Assembly: GCA_037576195.1 (NCBI GenBank)
Contig: CM075101.1
Location: 45,136,001 to 45,200,000 of the forward strand
DNA from: Phytoseiulus persimilis
Lineage: Eukaryota > Arthropoda > Arachnida > Mesostigmata > Phytoseiidae
Reading direction: 5' to 3'
Length of the DNA: 64,000 nucleotides
Part shown: one piece after another, positions 23,960 to 34,609 of the stretch
How the letters are laid out: every line of letters starts with the position of its first letter
Numbering within the stretch: position 1 is the first letter of the stretch
Notes under the pieces: model-generated
Told to the model about the DNA's origin: nothing
Seen by the model: the letters and a program-made list of their open reading frames with translations, nothing else
Database searches by the model: none
Made by a program: the position numbers and the translations under genes

Positions 23960-25000
23960 AGCACGTATTCAGGGAAGTCCACGTACGTCGGGAAACTTCT
24001 ACCCTCCCTACTCTTGCTCATTACTCGGTGAAAAATGGTCCGATCCTAGAAGAACTGAGCTTCCCCAGAATTTTTGACCTGGAAGGAGAAACTGAATGAG
24101 CTGGGTTTGGAAAGAAATTCGGAGAAAAAGTGATCTGATCGAACCGATAACTCCACTGTCGTGTAGTTTGGACCGATCTGAGAAGTTCTCACCTCAGGGA
24201 AGCTTTTCGATTCCGGCTTCCCTTAGGAAATATGGGGCGATTGTATGGAGGACGGTATTTTTCCACCATATCAGTGATTTCTGTGTATGTTGATACGATC
24301 GGCCTTTGAGCTCAGGCTCTTGACCGATCCTCGCCAGTTCTTCAGCAGATACGCCGAATCCATCTTCTGCATCCGATAAAACCAATGCGAACTCGATCGG
24401 TTGAGTCAGGACGTTCCCAGGGCAGATTTATGAAAGACGTCGAGAAAAAAGGTGCATTTTCAGAAGCTCTCTTGAATATTCAATTGAAGAGCCCAGATGT
24501 AAACCGTCGCAACTCCAAATTCCGACAACATCATTTGGCGCTCTCCTTGGCTACGCGAAAAGTGGAGGAGAGCAAGGAGTGAAGGGTTTTCGGAGAGAAC
24601 GCAAGATGACGTTATCGGAAATCGGTTTAATGCATTTCTGACTGACTACTCGAGTTTCGAAAATCTGGAGTTACGCCGTTTTGCATCTGGGCTCTTCAAT
24701 TCATGACCGATTGATGCGAATGAAAGATGCGTCGTCCTCTACCTATCGATCGCGAATAGAATTTCTAGAATCTCACCATTTTCACTCAAGTGAGACCGGA
24801 TTACTTGTATGCTGGCAAGGCCGAGTCCAGCGGATTGCTTAAATTAGCGCGGTGTTCGCCAACGCGTGGTACTTGTCCCGCTGGTGGGTCACAGAGATTT
24901 TTCAGAGGAGCACGGATCGCGGAGGGTGATTTACAGGTGGGTCACGGGAAGAGAAGAAACTAGAAAACGTTCAGTGGAGTAGCTTCACCGAATCCGAACC
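23960..25000. other. No recognisable gene
   Basis: Short frames only, with no motif or splice-bounded exon. Confidence 0.45.
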
Positions 25001-25010
25001 ATGATTGGTA

Positions 25011-25610
25011 TTATCCTTCTTCTCGGAGTGTCTCTGTGCATAGGTCTTGTGGGCTTGTTACAGGCTCGGACCAGTAAATGGGCTCCGCGGCAGCATGAGA
25101 GAGGACTAAAGCCCTGAAAGAAGAGCAGTGGAACTCTGAGTTAAATTCAGTGGTATGTAGGATCGATGAGATAGGTTCCATTGTGTATGCTATTCGGAAT
25201 CGGATGGATCCCACTTGATAGAACTGGCGCGACGCCCTTTGGAAATCCTCAAGATCGATGCGTGTTCGGTGAACCCTTCGGTGAGTTGGTCGTAAGCTTG
25301 CTCTTCCCACAAATTTTTGGCGTTGTCTCCTGTAGCCTGTAATGAACCGGCTGGAATCCCTCTCACAAACAGTGTTCGTATGGACAGCGTCCATTATTTG
25401 CCGAATAATTATCGGTTCGATGCGACGATTCATTCCATCGGGTATCGGCTCGGTAGGTTCCGAAGTCGAAGTAATGGTATGATAACATCTCGGAGAAACA
25501 ACAACAAATCTCAGCACACCGGATTTGAAATATCCGATGTCCAACTTCATTCCTGTCGATAGCGAAGTCCGTTCGAAGTCGTTCAACACGATAGCCGGAA
25601 ATAGATCTAG
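25011..25610 (-). CDS. Hypothetical ORF of about 195 residues
   Basis: The open frame continues upstream of 25589 to a TAG, with no ATG near the start, so it would have to be an internal exon. It includes SGVLRFVVVSPRCYHTITS and a C-terminal half with Trp-Ser-Glu-Pro. I do not recognise it. The length is moderately unusual for chance. Confidence 0.22.
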   Translation of the reverse strand, partial: LDLFPAIVLNDFERTSLSTGMKLDIGYFKSGVLRFVVVSPRCYHTITSTSEPTEPIPDGMNRRIEPIIIRQIMDAVHTNTVCERDSSRFITGYRRQRQKFVGRASLRPTHRRVHRTRIDLEDFQRASRQFYQVGSIRFRIAYTMEPISSILHTTEFNSEFHCSSFRALVLSHAAAEPIYWSEPVTSPQDLCTETLREEG

Positions 25611-25639
25611 CTAGATCGGTAGACTTCATCAGATGATAT

Positions 25640-27190
25640 CAGCTGAGCAGTTGCTTCGGGTTGCGAAGCAGATGGCCCTTGGGTTTCTGAACTCCTGGTA
25701 CCCGATTCTGGGGTCTGAAACGTCGACTTTGGTTAAGGAGACTTCGAGAGGTCCCGAGCAAAGTCGAGGAAGTTGAATTCAGAGACACTGCACGCAACTC
25801 TTGGAGAAAGAAAAGTGATCCCATGCGAAGGAGCGCAACAACTCTGTTTTCACGGCGAGGAACCAAGAACCCTCCCGGAAGTATTGGGCGCTTGCGAAAA
25901 ATCGGCGTGTTCGGTTTCGATCGCTCGAAATTCCGCTTCCAGAGGGCGAGAAAAGTAGATGAAAGAGTCGAAATGTTCGGAAGGCAGTAAGCTTTCAGAT
26001 CCGGCCAACCTCCTGCTGATGCGACGAGCAGCGTGCCCACACCGACGGTTCCGCTTAAATGGTCGGAATCGGAACTTTGCGAGTTTGCGATCCCGGCGGA
26101 ACCAAGGAAGTGAACCCCCGCTTTGTGATCAGAATTTAGAAGCTCGTCGGAAATTAAGCCGTTGGAGAAGGAAGGGGATGTTCCGCTATGTCGTCGGTAG
26201 AGATCGGCCTATAAGCATTGTCATCCGTTACATGGGGCCTATCCGATCGCTGTGCATAAATCAGGAAGAGAGAAGGGGACTCATGACCTCGGTTTTGGAA
26301 TGATCGCGAAATCGCGATTCCTTGATTCTCACCATCCCAGTGAGACCGACGATGTGCGCGAACCGTTCGTCGGATCAACGCAGTCCGACGATTTTATCGT
26401 TTCCTGCTCCTCCTGGAAGCTGAGCGATGACCGATCGGAGTTTGACGAACTTTTGCGAGCACCCAATTCATATATTGGGTCATTCGGAACTGATCCGATT
26501 CTATTAATCCGAATCTGTGTCAGTTTGTGATTGCGCTTCCTGCCAGGGTGAGCATGAAGAAAGGGCAACCGTTCGTGTTGAGATCGTGGCGAGACGCAAG
26601 GCTCAAGTCGTGGGGTACCTCACATAGTTACCGGAGCGGGTTCTGATCTGTTCCGCTGGATGAACTCATGCGTTTGTCTCGGACAGCCGATAAGTTGGAG
26701 GGCAGGGTACAGGGCGTGCCTAAGTTTTGTAAGTTCCCATCGTTTTCTACTGCTCATCTCCAATGTAAGTTTTCGCCTACTCTCAATCTTATTCGGCGCA
26801 GTATATTTTGCTGTTCTGACACTCCTCTTGCCGGCGCTACGGGGTAGACCTGAGGAGCTTTGGAGCTACGACGATCTTCTTCTCTCGGGAACGTTAGGGG
26901 ATATAGTAGAGCGTTGTGTGAACGGGTGCGTTTTTGGTATAACGATGTCCAGCTTCCCTCCATCTTGGATGGATATGACTTTTCAACTTCAACGAAGGTG
27001 GGTGCGTTGCAACGTCCGTCAGGCTCTCCCACAAAGCGTCCATCGGCCCTGAAGATCAACTTGTTGCCATTAGGCTCGAGGCTGCGCTGAAAAAGTGGAT
27101 CAGATCAATATGCTCACTCGGATCGCCCGGCTCGATTGGGCGTTCCGTTCAGAAGTTACTTTAAAAAACAGGGATGCGCGCATAATTTCG
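25640..27190. other. No recognisable gene
   Basis: Open frames on both strands show no clear family. The last part may include the 5' remains of the R1-like element that becomes recognisable after 27300. Confidence 0.35.
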
Positions 27191-27205
27191 CAATCGAGTG
27201 CATTC

Positions 27206-27279
27206 GGTTGTCAAAAAAGTCCGTGCGGTTTTCCACCCTGAGCTCCTCCCTCAAAACCACACGGACTTTTCTGACGACC
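27206..27279. repeat. Strong hairpin (27-bp arms, 20-bp loop)
   Basis: Left arm 27206-27232 and right arm 27253-27279 are inverted copies matching at 24 of 27 positions. The core AAAAGTCCGTG pairs with CACGGACTTTT. It lies just upstream of the recognisable LINE reverse transcriptase. Confidence 0.8.
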
Positions 27280-27299
27280 CAATCAAATGGAGCTTCGGC

Positions 27300-28700
27300 T
27301 GGTGGCAACTGCATTCGGTCATTTTTGCTGTACATTCTGCGAGGATCTTGGGGGTTTCTCTTCTTGCTGAGCGACAGGCGTATGATAGGGTCCTCGCGCC
27401 TCGAATCGCGTTCAGCCCAATTCCAAGGGGTGTTAGGGTGTCACCTCATCTCCGTAGGATCATCGGAAGAGACCTCGAGGCTAGAAGCATTATCGCAGCG
27501 GGAGGCGAGGAGTTCCATGTGACAGCGGGAGTCCCCAAGGCTTCATTCTCGGCCCAGAGCTGTGGAATGTGGCGTACGACGGAGTCCTGACGCGATTGAG
27601 AAAGTGGCTCATTGGATGGAAGCCAAACACATCGAACTGGCTTTCCAGAAGATCGAAGCCGCTCTCCTGATCGGGTGCGAGAAACGCCGAGCCCTCATTG
27701 GGCCCAGACCAGGGGAAGCGGCAACCCAGACAAAAAGCGAAGTCAAGTATCTGGGAGTGCTGCTGGACCGGATGCTCCGCACATCCAGTAAGCGCTACAG
27801 AAGGCGAAGAAGGCGTTGCGGGTCTTGGGACGAATCGTGTCGAGGACGTGGGGGGCGGGCGAGGGCAATATGCGACTGCTGGAAACAGTCGCTTCATCCA
27901 TAATAATGCTCTACGCCTCCTCAGTGTGGTCGAAGACCCTGACGGTGTTGCGAAATGTGTAGGGGGGAGCACGGTGAGGTGAGGCACCGTCTGACACAGG
28001 CCCTGAGTGGGTGTGGGCTTCCAACACCACCTGCTACGCGCGGGGAAGGCGACAAGCTCACAGGGCCTACTCTGCATGATCGAAGAACCGGATACGTTGG
28101 GACATGCAGTGACGGAATGCGACGTTTCCACCTGCGAGAGGATTCGTATGCAAGAAGTCCTCGCAAGAGTTGATGATGTGGAAGAGCTAGTTCAGGGGAT
28201 GTTTGGGAGTGAAAAAAAGTGGAGCACCGCGGAAGAGTTCGTCGAACGAATGGTGAGCGCGGAGGAAGATAATTCAACGGAACGGTACCCTAAGCAGCAG
28301 GTGAGCCACAAGGGCGAACCTGCCGGGAAGTAAGACCAGTCTACGCAACAAGATCCCTGAAGGGCAGGTGAACCGCTATAGCGAATCTGTCCGGAGGAGG
28401 TGCGCACGGCGTAGGGAAGGAGAAGAGAGACACACAAGAGAGATTCCCCTGGCAGTTTCGCCGTACGATCTCAGAAATAAGAAACGAACAAAGACGAAGT
28501 CCCGGAAGGGGATCTAAGCGCGGGAACCCGCCAGATCGAGCCCGCTGGCGTCCCCGGAAGGGCGGTCGGAGCCCAAGAGGGAAGCAGAAGGTGAAGGAGG
28601 GGGAAACCGAAGAAGGAGAACGAGATAGGAGCACCCCCTCCCTCCCGATGGAATATCTTGATTGATGGTCGGAAGGGGGCGTCGAGCGCGAACCGAGCCA
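27300..28700 (+). mobile_element. Decayed R1-like non-LTR retrotransposon
   Basis: A reverse transcriptase segment near 27440-27590 ends in the GVP motif. A frameshift there changes the reading to LGPELWNVAYDGVL. The YADD block is missing. The thumb (HWMEAKHIELAFQKIEAALL, then EVKYLGVLLDR) follows at about 27600-27790. The C-terminal segment near 28070-28290 (EPDTLGHAVTECDVSTCERI) has the His/Cys spacing of R1-type tails. GGAAG-rich sequence to about 28700 may be 3' UTR. Multiple frameshifts and the internal deletion make it dead. Confidence 0.75.
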
Positions 28701-28709
28701 CCCATTAAA

Positions 28710-29430
28710 TGTATACTTTGCTGACGATGTGAATATATCAGGTGACTGGACAAGGCGCTCAATGAACGAGCGGTGGAATTATCTGATGCCCCCAATCAAA
28801 AAAGAGGGTCCTCTGAGAAAAAGAGGATGTTCTGAGAATCGATGGTCGGGTTGTAATGGTGAGCTATTGGAGTCTTACGACAGGGTCGACTTCTCAGGGA
28901 TCTGTTGACTTCTCTTCGTCGATCACCGTGCAGTCTATGTTCGCGCGTATTCCCTGACGCCGTTTGTCTAATCCACGCTTCCCTTAGGAGCATCCAGCAA
29001 AGTCGTTCTTCGCCAGTGGCGCATCCAGGGAGGGGGCCTAAGGAGCAGGATTATTCTGCATTGCTCCGCTGTGCGTTTGTCCAAACCGTGGACTTGCTGT
29101 GGGCTCGTGGTGTGTATTACGACTCGAGACTCGGGCTATCACACATCGCCCCGAAGTTGATTCCGGCGAAAGGTTGCAGTGCATGGCACAGACTGCACAG
29201 TGGTCAGGAGTTCTCGGCTCGAAACGATCTGATGGCCTCTCTCCGCGACACCGTAGCCCTCTCCCCGACAGGTGTGCGAGCATTGACGCTGCTCCAAAAC
29301 CTTATTTTTCTGAGTGCGGTCAAGCAAGCCTCTCTCAGAATCCAGCGGTTATTTTGCATCCGTTTCAATTGAATGACTCGCGAAGAGACTTCCGTGGCAA
29401 TCTTCGAAATAATTATCCTTGGAGTGTCAA
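28710..29430. other. Upstream region of the IR gene, no gene recognised
   Basis: Overlapping frames on both strands show no motif. It contains whatever promoter serves the receptor gene starting at 29434; no TATA box stands out. Confidence 0.35.
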
Positions 29431-29433
29431 TAA

Positions 29434-32400
29434 ATGGCGATGCGAAGTGATCCGGTCATCCTGAGCGATTACAACGGGAAGATCCTGAGGGTTGCTTACT
29501 TACCGGTGAGTGTACTCCAGTAGCGTTCCATTCAGTAGAACATGCTTTAGGGAAGATGACGCACCGAGTCTTCGACCTAATCGGGAAGAATTCCGGGGCC
29601 CATGTGGCCCCTTATGTGACCCGCTCCTTCACTATGATAGAAAAAAGTCGGCAGAATGGCTCATACGGTGGCAGCTTAGCTCCCAGATTGCGGGACCTCA
29701 ATCGCTCCCCTTAGCTACACCTCTGCAGAGCAGCGCTTCAGGAACAAAGCACGAGCTAGAGTTTTCAATCCAGTTCGCGAATATGATCGTACCCTACACG
29801 GACGAAAAAGGTCGACTCCGCCTTCGAGGCACTACAGGTGGCATGTTCGATGCCATCATCAGGGCGTGCAATATGAGGTGAGCACAGCGAATCGCTTCGA
29901 CGAAAAATTGATTACTCAATTATAGAACCTGAATTCATCGAATATCCCAGCTATCAGCTTCAACCCCCATCTGATGGGAGATATGGAATGCCACTGCCGA
30001 ACGGATCCTTCTCGGGTTGTCTACGGGACATCGAGGATGAGGTTTGTATCGATACTTTCCCCTATCTCGCGTAGCGGATACGTCGGGATCAATCAATCGA
30101 TCTAGCGCACTCAGTTTTCTTACGTGGTTGCTGAGAGTTCAATCGGGAAACTATATCCAGCCTGCTCGGCCAAGCAAAACCTTGGATGAGTTATATCTTC
30201 CCTATTTCAGACTGTGGACATGACAGCGAATTTATATTTCTCGAACAACCCTGCTCTGATCGACCGCCTTCGGATTCATCAGACGACGTTGTGGGGGAAA
30301 ACTAGTCTGTTGTCAGCTATGAGGAGAGCCTACGTGTCCTCTGCAGTAACTTTCACAGAAGCTTTCGACAACTGGGTTAGTGGATAGAGTCCTAGTTGAT
30401 AAGAACTTGAAGGAGTCTTCGTGGTTCGGTTTCAACATTTCCTGTACCTAGTTTTGGAGATGCCTGGTCGGCTGCCCTCTAGGAGATGAGGGGCAACATC
30501 AGGGAAGCACAACGATAAGAACTCCGTCAAAGTTGAAGGAACATTGCATTGAATGGTTGCAATCAACTTGAGTGCATCTATTGCAGTGCTCGAGACTGTA
30601 CCCTATTCTACATCGTATTGCACACCTAGGATTGCCCCCTTTTTTTGTTAGTTATCGGGAGGGAACTCTCGTCTCCAAAAGCGGATCTCCGCGAGCCCCT
30701 ACTCCAAAACTCTAGGGATCCGCACATTCCTGTCATGGGTGATTACCCCTTATTCCTTCTTAGGACGTACATCTCAACATTTTTGAGAAACCCTGGAATG
30801 GATGGGCCATACTTGGTTAGCGGAGTGGGAAAGTACACGGGCGCCCTCTCATGATTCGCCACCTCTTAGAACAGACATGACTCGCTTGGAGCGGTGGTGG
30901 TATTCATTTTTCCCTCATCCGTATATGACACTTTCCTCCTAAGGCGAGTATCCTGAGCGTATATCAGAAGTTTCTTCCTCCCTTGTGCAGTAGGGTTCTC
31001 TTACAATCAGAGCAGCTTGTCATCTCAGTAGAAGGGGTTTTCATCGAGACAGACGCTCCGTCAGAGAGATTTTTCAGAGAGCGCGGACGATGGGAGCGAA
31101 CAGCTCTCGGAACGTCATGGAAGCTCTGTGACTTTCAACCCATCGAGTGGAGCGGTTTCAATTACGCATGTTTCTCATGTCAATACTTCCTGCGATGGGA
31201 GTCTCGAGGGTCAGATTGGTGAAACCGTGGCCTGTTCGATCTGATCACAGTACATACATCAAGCAATTCTCAACGATAAGTTTCTGATCGCTCTCCGAGC
31301 TGACAGAACGCAGGCAAATAGTGAGTTGATCACATCTGTTGTCTCACGTTTCGTCCGCCAAAACTGAGAACACTCCGGCATTCGGAACTCCCGCGCGGAT
31401 CTTGCCTTTAAAAATTTTACCGATTGTGTCATCAGACCGAGAACTCTCGAGGGTTTTGGTTTGTAAGAAGAGGAGACTCGGAAGAGGGAAAACGAGCTGG
31501 TCACGTCGTAGTCCAAGACCAGGGTTGGGCAGACCGTGACCCGCGTATCCTCGCCTGACGGAGGAAAAGAAGGAACCATACTCGATGATCCATGAACCAT
31601 AAGGAACAAACATTGATGCTCTGATCGGAGCTCTGGCTCGACCGAGGGATCTTTCAAACAGCTGGGGATCATCTGTGCTACTTGCAAACTCGAACTCGAG
31701 GAGCGGGACTCCATTGCATAGCAGGACCCCATCAACCGCGACATCATGCAGCGAAGTACAGGCTTTAGTGTTCTGTTTACCGGCGGGTTCCGACGAATAT
31801 TGCGCCGAGCCGTTAGGGCCCGTGAATCTGAACGTATTCAAATCGTGAGGCAAGCAAATATCTCGATCCTCATTTTGGTCTGCTGCTTCCTGGAACGCAC
31901 CTGGCGAATATTTCGACCAGCCCTTTCGCTGCCGCTCATTTGATGAGGCCCAGAGATAGAGCGTGCTCCATACTTAGAGGGAATACAGAATGTGGCGAGT
32001 TCTCTCTTGATACATCCTCTTCCTCATATGGGAGAACTGGGATCTCCTTCATCGCGAGGGCTAGTATTGTGAGTCGCCTTGACGACTCGACTGCAATGAC
32101 GGGAGCGACGACGACTCCCGCGGGAACTTCCATCGAGTTTTGAAGCTGAGTGATCAATATGATCGGCTTCTTCCGACCAGTTCGGATCCATAGATTCATC
32201 TCACACAAATATTCAATTCAAGGTTCAAAGCCGCTCGCATCCGGTCGTCTTTTGTTAAATTGCTTCCCAGAATCTCAATGAAGCGTCGTTCCGATTCTAT
32301 CAAACGGTGAAACATGCGGATTTTCAGACTTGGATTTCTACTCTGATAAGCTCCTTGCTCGTCGGGTGCCTCCTTGTGCTCGAATCACGGCTGAAATGCC

Positions 32401-33412
32401 GTGCTTCCAGCAATGTGAGGAGAAACTTCTTCTCGTTTTTCGTCGTATTCCAAACACTAATGCAAGAATGTGAGTCGAAATCGAGAGGGATCGGGGAGAG
32501 CCGGGGGGGGGGGGGCAAACCGTTGAGCCGATGGGAAAAATAAAGTTTCCAACTTCTAGCGACCAAAGAGCGATTCACGGATAATTTTTCCAAATTCGTC
32601 GGAGGGATGTGGATCTTCGCGACCTTCATCCTCTCAGAGAGCTATCGCTGCAACGGAAAAGCGAACCTGGTTGTGCAATCGCCGACTCCAAGAATCAGCA
32701 CTTTCGAGGACCTGTTCCGAAAGAGAGATGTCAAACTGTACTACGTACACAGTTCGCCGGTTCATCACTACATGCTGGTTGGTAGACTTTTCTGCAAGGA
32801 TCATTCCTCCGTCGGTCAATCATTCGAAACCATTGCCTTCACCAATCCCAATAGGGCTGTTCAGAAAGCAAATTGCTCTCCTCTTCCCAGACTTACCCGG
32901 GCAAGATTGGGGAGAAATACAGAAGCTTCGAGAAAACTTTCGGATCACCCCGCACTTTAGCCAATATCTATGCTGACGATTCGATCGATGAGGCGATTGA
33001 GGGAAGAGCCGTTCTCCTCGTAGGCACTGTCAGCTTGTCATTCATGGTTTGTCCCTAGCGTCGAATTTGCACAGAAGTGAATTCGTTGCACTTTTCAATA
33101 TCTCCAACGACTTCTCCCGGCTACAGATTCCGAAACTATGCATGGAGCGGAAGAATTCTTATTTTCACATCGGTTGGCACGATCAAATCTCACAAACTCC
33201 TGCTGCGTGGGTTGCCGGTCATCATCTTGGAAAGGAGTTCAACGATCTGATCGATCAAAAGTATGACCCGTTCTATTTTTCTAAATTCCTCTCGGGAATC
33301 TTGACTCAGGATCGAGCCGCGTGTTCCCTATTCCGGCACGGAGCTGTTCACTCGAAAGAGATTCTTCTGTACACCTCCTTGCGTATGCTGTAACCCACTC
33401 ATTACCCAATGA
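29434..33412 (+). CDS. Divergent ionotropic receptor (IR family), about ten exons
   Basis: Exons: 29434-29505, 29774-29877, 29951-30041, 30211-30375, 32000-32068, 32271-32469, 32560-32777, 32891-33046, 33127-33260 and 33310-33412; all join in frame to about 436 residues. Ligand-binding lobe S1: ILRVAYLP, GGMFDAIIRACN, DGRYGMPLPNGSFSGCLRDI. M1 is TLISSLLVGCLLV. The pore/M2 segment is NFFSFFVVFQTLMQE. M3 is WIFATFILSESYRCNGKANL, followed by PTPRISTFEDLF. S2 contains SIDEAIEGRAVLLVG and FHIGWHDQISQTPAAWVA. This is the order of glutamate-gated channel relatives used in arthropod chemosensing, in the plasma membrane of sensory neurons. M4 is not in these exons; a candidate lies at 34182-34245. Exon 5 has a weak acceptor. 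Three copies of exons 1-4 exist in the window. Confidence 0.75.
32503..32515 (+). repeat. Run of 13 G in an IR intron
   Basis: A G homopolymer lies in the intron between the M1/pore exon and the M3 exon. Confidence 0.9.
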
Positions 33413-34181
33413 GGTTTGATCGCGTTCGTTTCCGGAGCTATGAAGCAGAGCCTATGAGGGTTCTACCCAGCGATTTCCCGGAGCTTTGGCGATGGAGACT
33501 TTGACGGGCGGGGGTAACCGACGATAGGGTGGCTCATGCCCACAGGAATCCGAATGAAGTCTTCACTTCAGAACTCGGCTTGTCCTCGTTTGAGGCGAGG
33601 GAAGCACAGAGCGAAATCAGGTGCACGAAAATAATTGAAATCATGGATCTCCAATTCAAGCCGAAGCCGTCCTGAATGCTATGTCGACTTTGGTCATCTA
33701 GATAGATTCCGTTGATGAACCATATGAGTTGGGAAGAAAAGGAAGGAATCCATCGGGAATATGAGCAAAGATAACTCACGATGGTGTGCTCCAGGTCAGA
33801 GCGCCGATTTTGCAAAATCAGAAAAGCTTTCAAGGGCACGACACGCCCCTCAGTCAGCAACAACCTTTCTTGGCGTGGTCCCTGATCCGTTTCAAGGAGG
33901 CAAGGCATGCTGCTCGGTCTCACAAGTTGAAATTCACAGATTTCAAGCAACCTCTCTGACGTGACAGAGGAAAATAACGACTCTGGAATTTTCAATCACC
34001 CTGAATGGCCTGCGGAGCCCGGAAACTCTGAATCGGAAGGCGTGTTTTCTGAAAAAAAAAGTTCTCCCCTCGTCGTTCGGGAAAGGGAACCGTCGTCCAA
34101 GCCGGATAGGGAGCGTCACTTGAGATCACGGAATGGTGGAGTACGTCTCACCGCGGGGGCATCAAGGCGTGGATCACTCGC

Positions 34182-34602
34182 GGTACCGCTTCTGTACATC
34201 AACATGTCGCCCATTTTCAGAATCTTGTGGCTGATTGCGTTTGGAGTGCCGTTTTCCAGAGAAGGCTCGCCGCACGCCGACAATTCCGCCTGCCTTGTTG
34301 GGAGGAATCTTCAACGTGCCGGCACCGCGGAGTCCCTGGGCTACGAGAGCCTCGCTTTCAGTTTCAAGGCCCAAGCAATATCGTGGGTGAGTCACGAGTC
34401 GTTTGATGGCGAGGCCGTGTTCATCCCGCATCGAACTCATCCTTTCTTTTCTCGCATCACATCTGACTATCCCATCAGTTTCCACGCGGAACCGACTTGA
34501 ATATCGAATCGAGACTCTTCGTCAGCCAGACTCACAATGATACAGAACTCCGCAGCAGGAGGTCTGGGATATTCTCAATGACATCTCGCAAACTTTCTCC
34601 AG
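34182..34602 (+). CDS. Either the missing M4 exon of the IR or the start of a separate secreted gene
   Basis: A hydrophobic segment (VPLLYINMSPIFRILWLIAFG, 34182-34244) could be M4 of the receptor upstream. It also reads as a signal peptide from the ATG at 34204. The frame runs to a good donor (TGG then GTGAGT at 34387). A second exon at 34479-34602 (acceptor CCCATCAG, phase 0) begins FPRGTDLNIESRLFVSQTHN and ends at a GT. The lipase-like wording of that exon is weak. I cannot choose between the two readings. Confidence 0.3.
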
Positions 34603-34609
34603 GTTTTTT

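Noticed and set aside
27490-28131. 213-codon minus-strand frame
   Set aside because: It is the complement of the R1-like LINE thumb region on the plus strand, whose motifs are clear.
31259-31853. Two long minus-strand frames (162 and 169 codons) inside the IR's longest intron
   Set aside because: They overlap each other in different frames, start without support and show no family motif. The plus-strand receptor exons on both sides explain the locus better, although an intronic gene is not excluded.
33534-33995. Minus-strand 153-codon frame ending in a hydrophobic segment resembling a receptor M4
   Set aside because: It lies on the opposite strand to the receptor and has no partner exons. 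The hydrophobic stretch alone is not enough.
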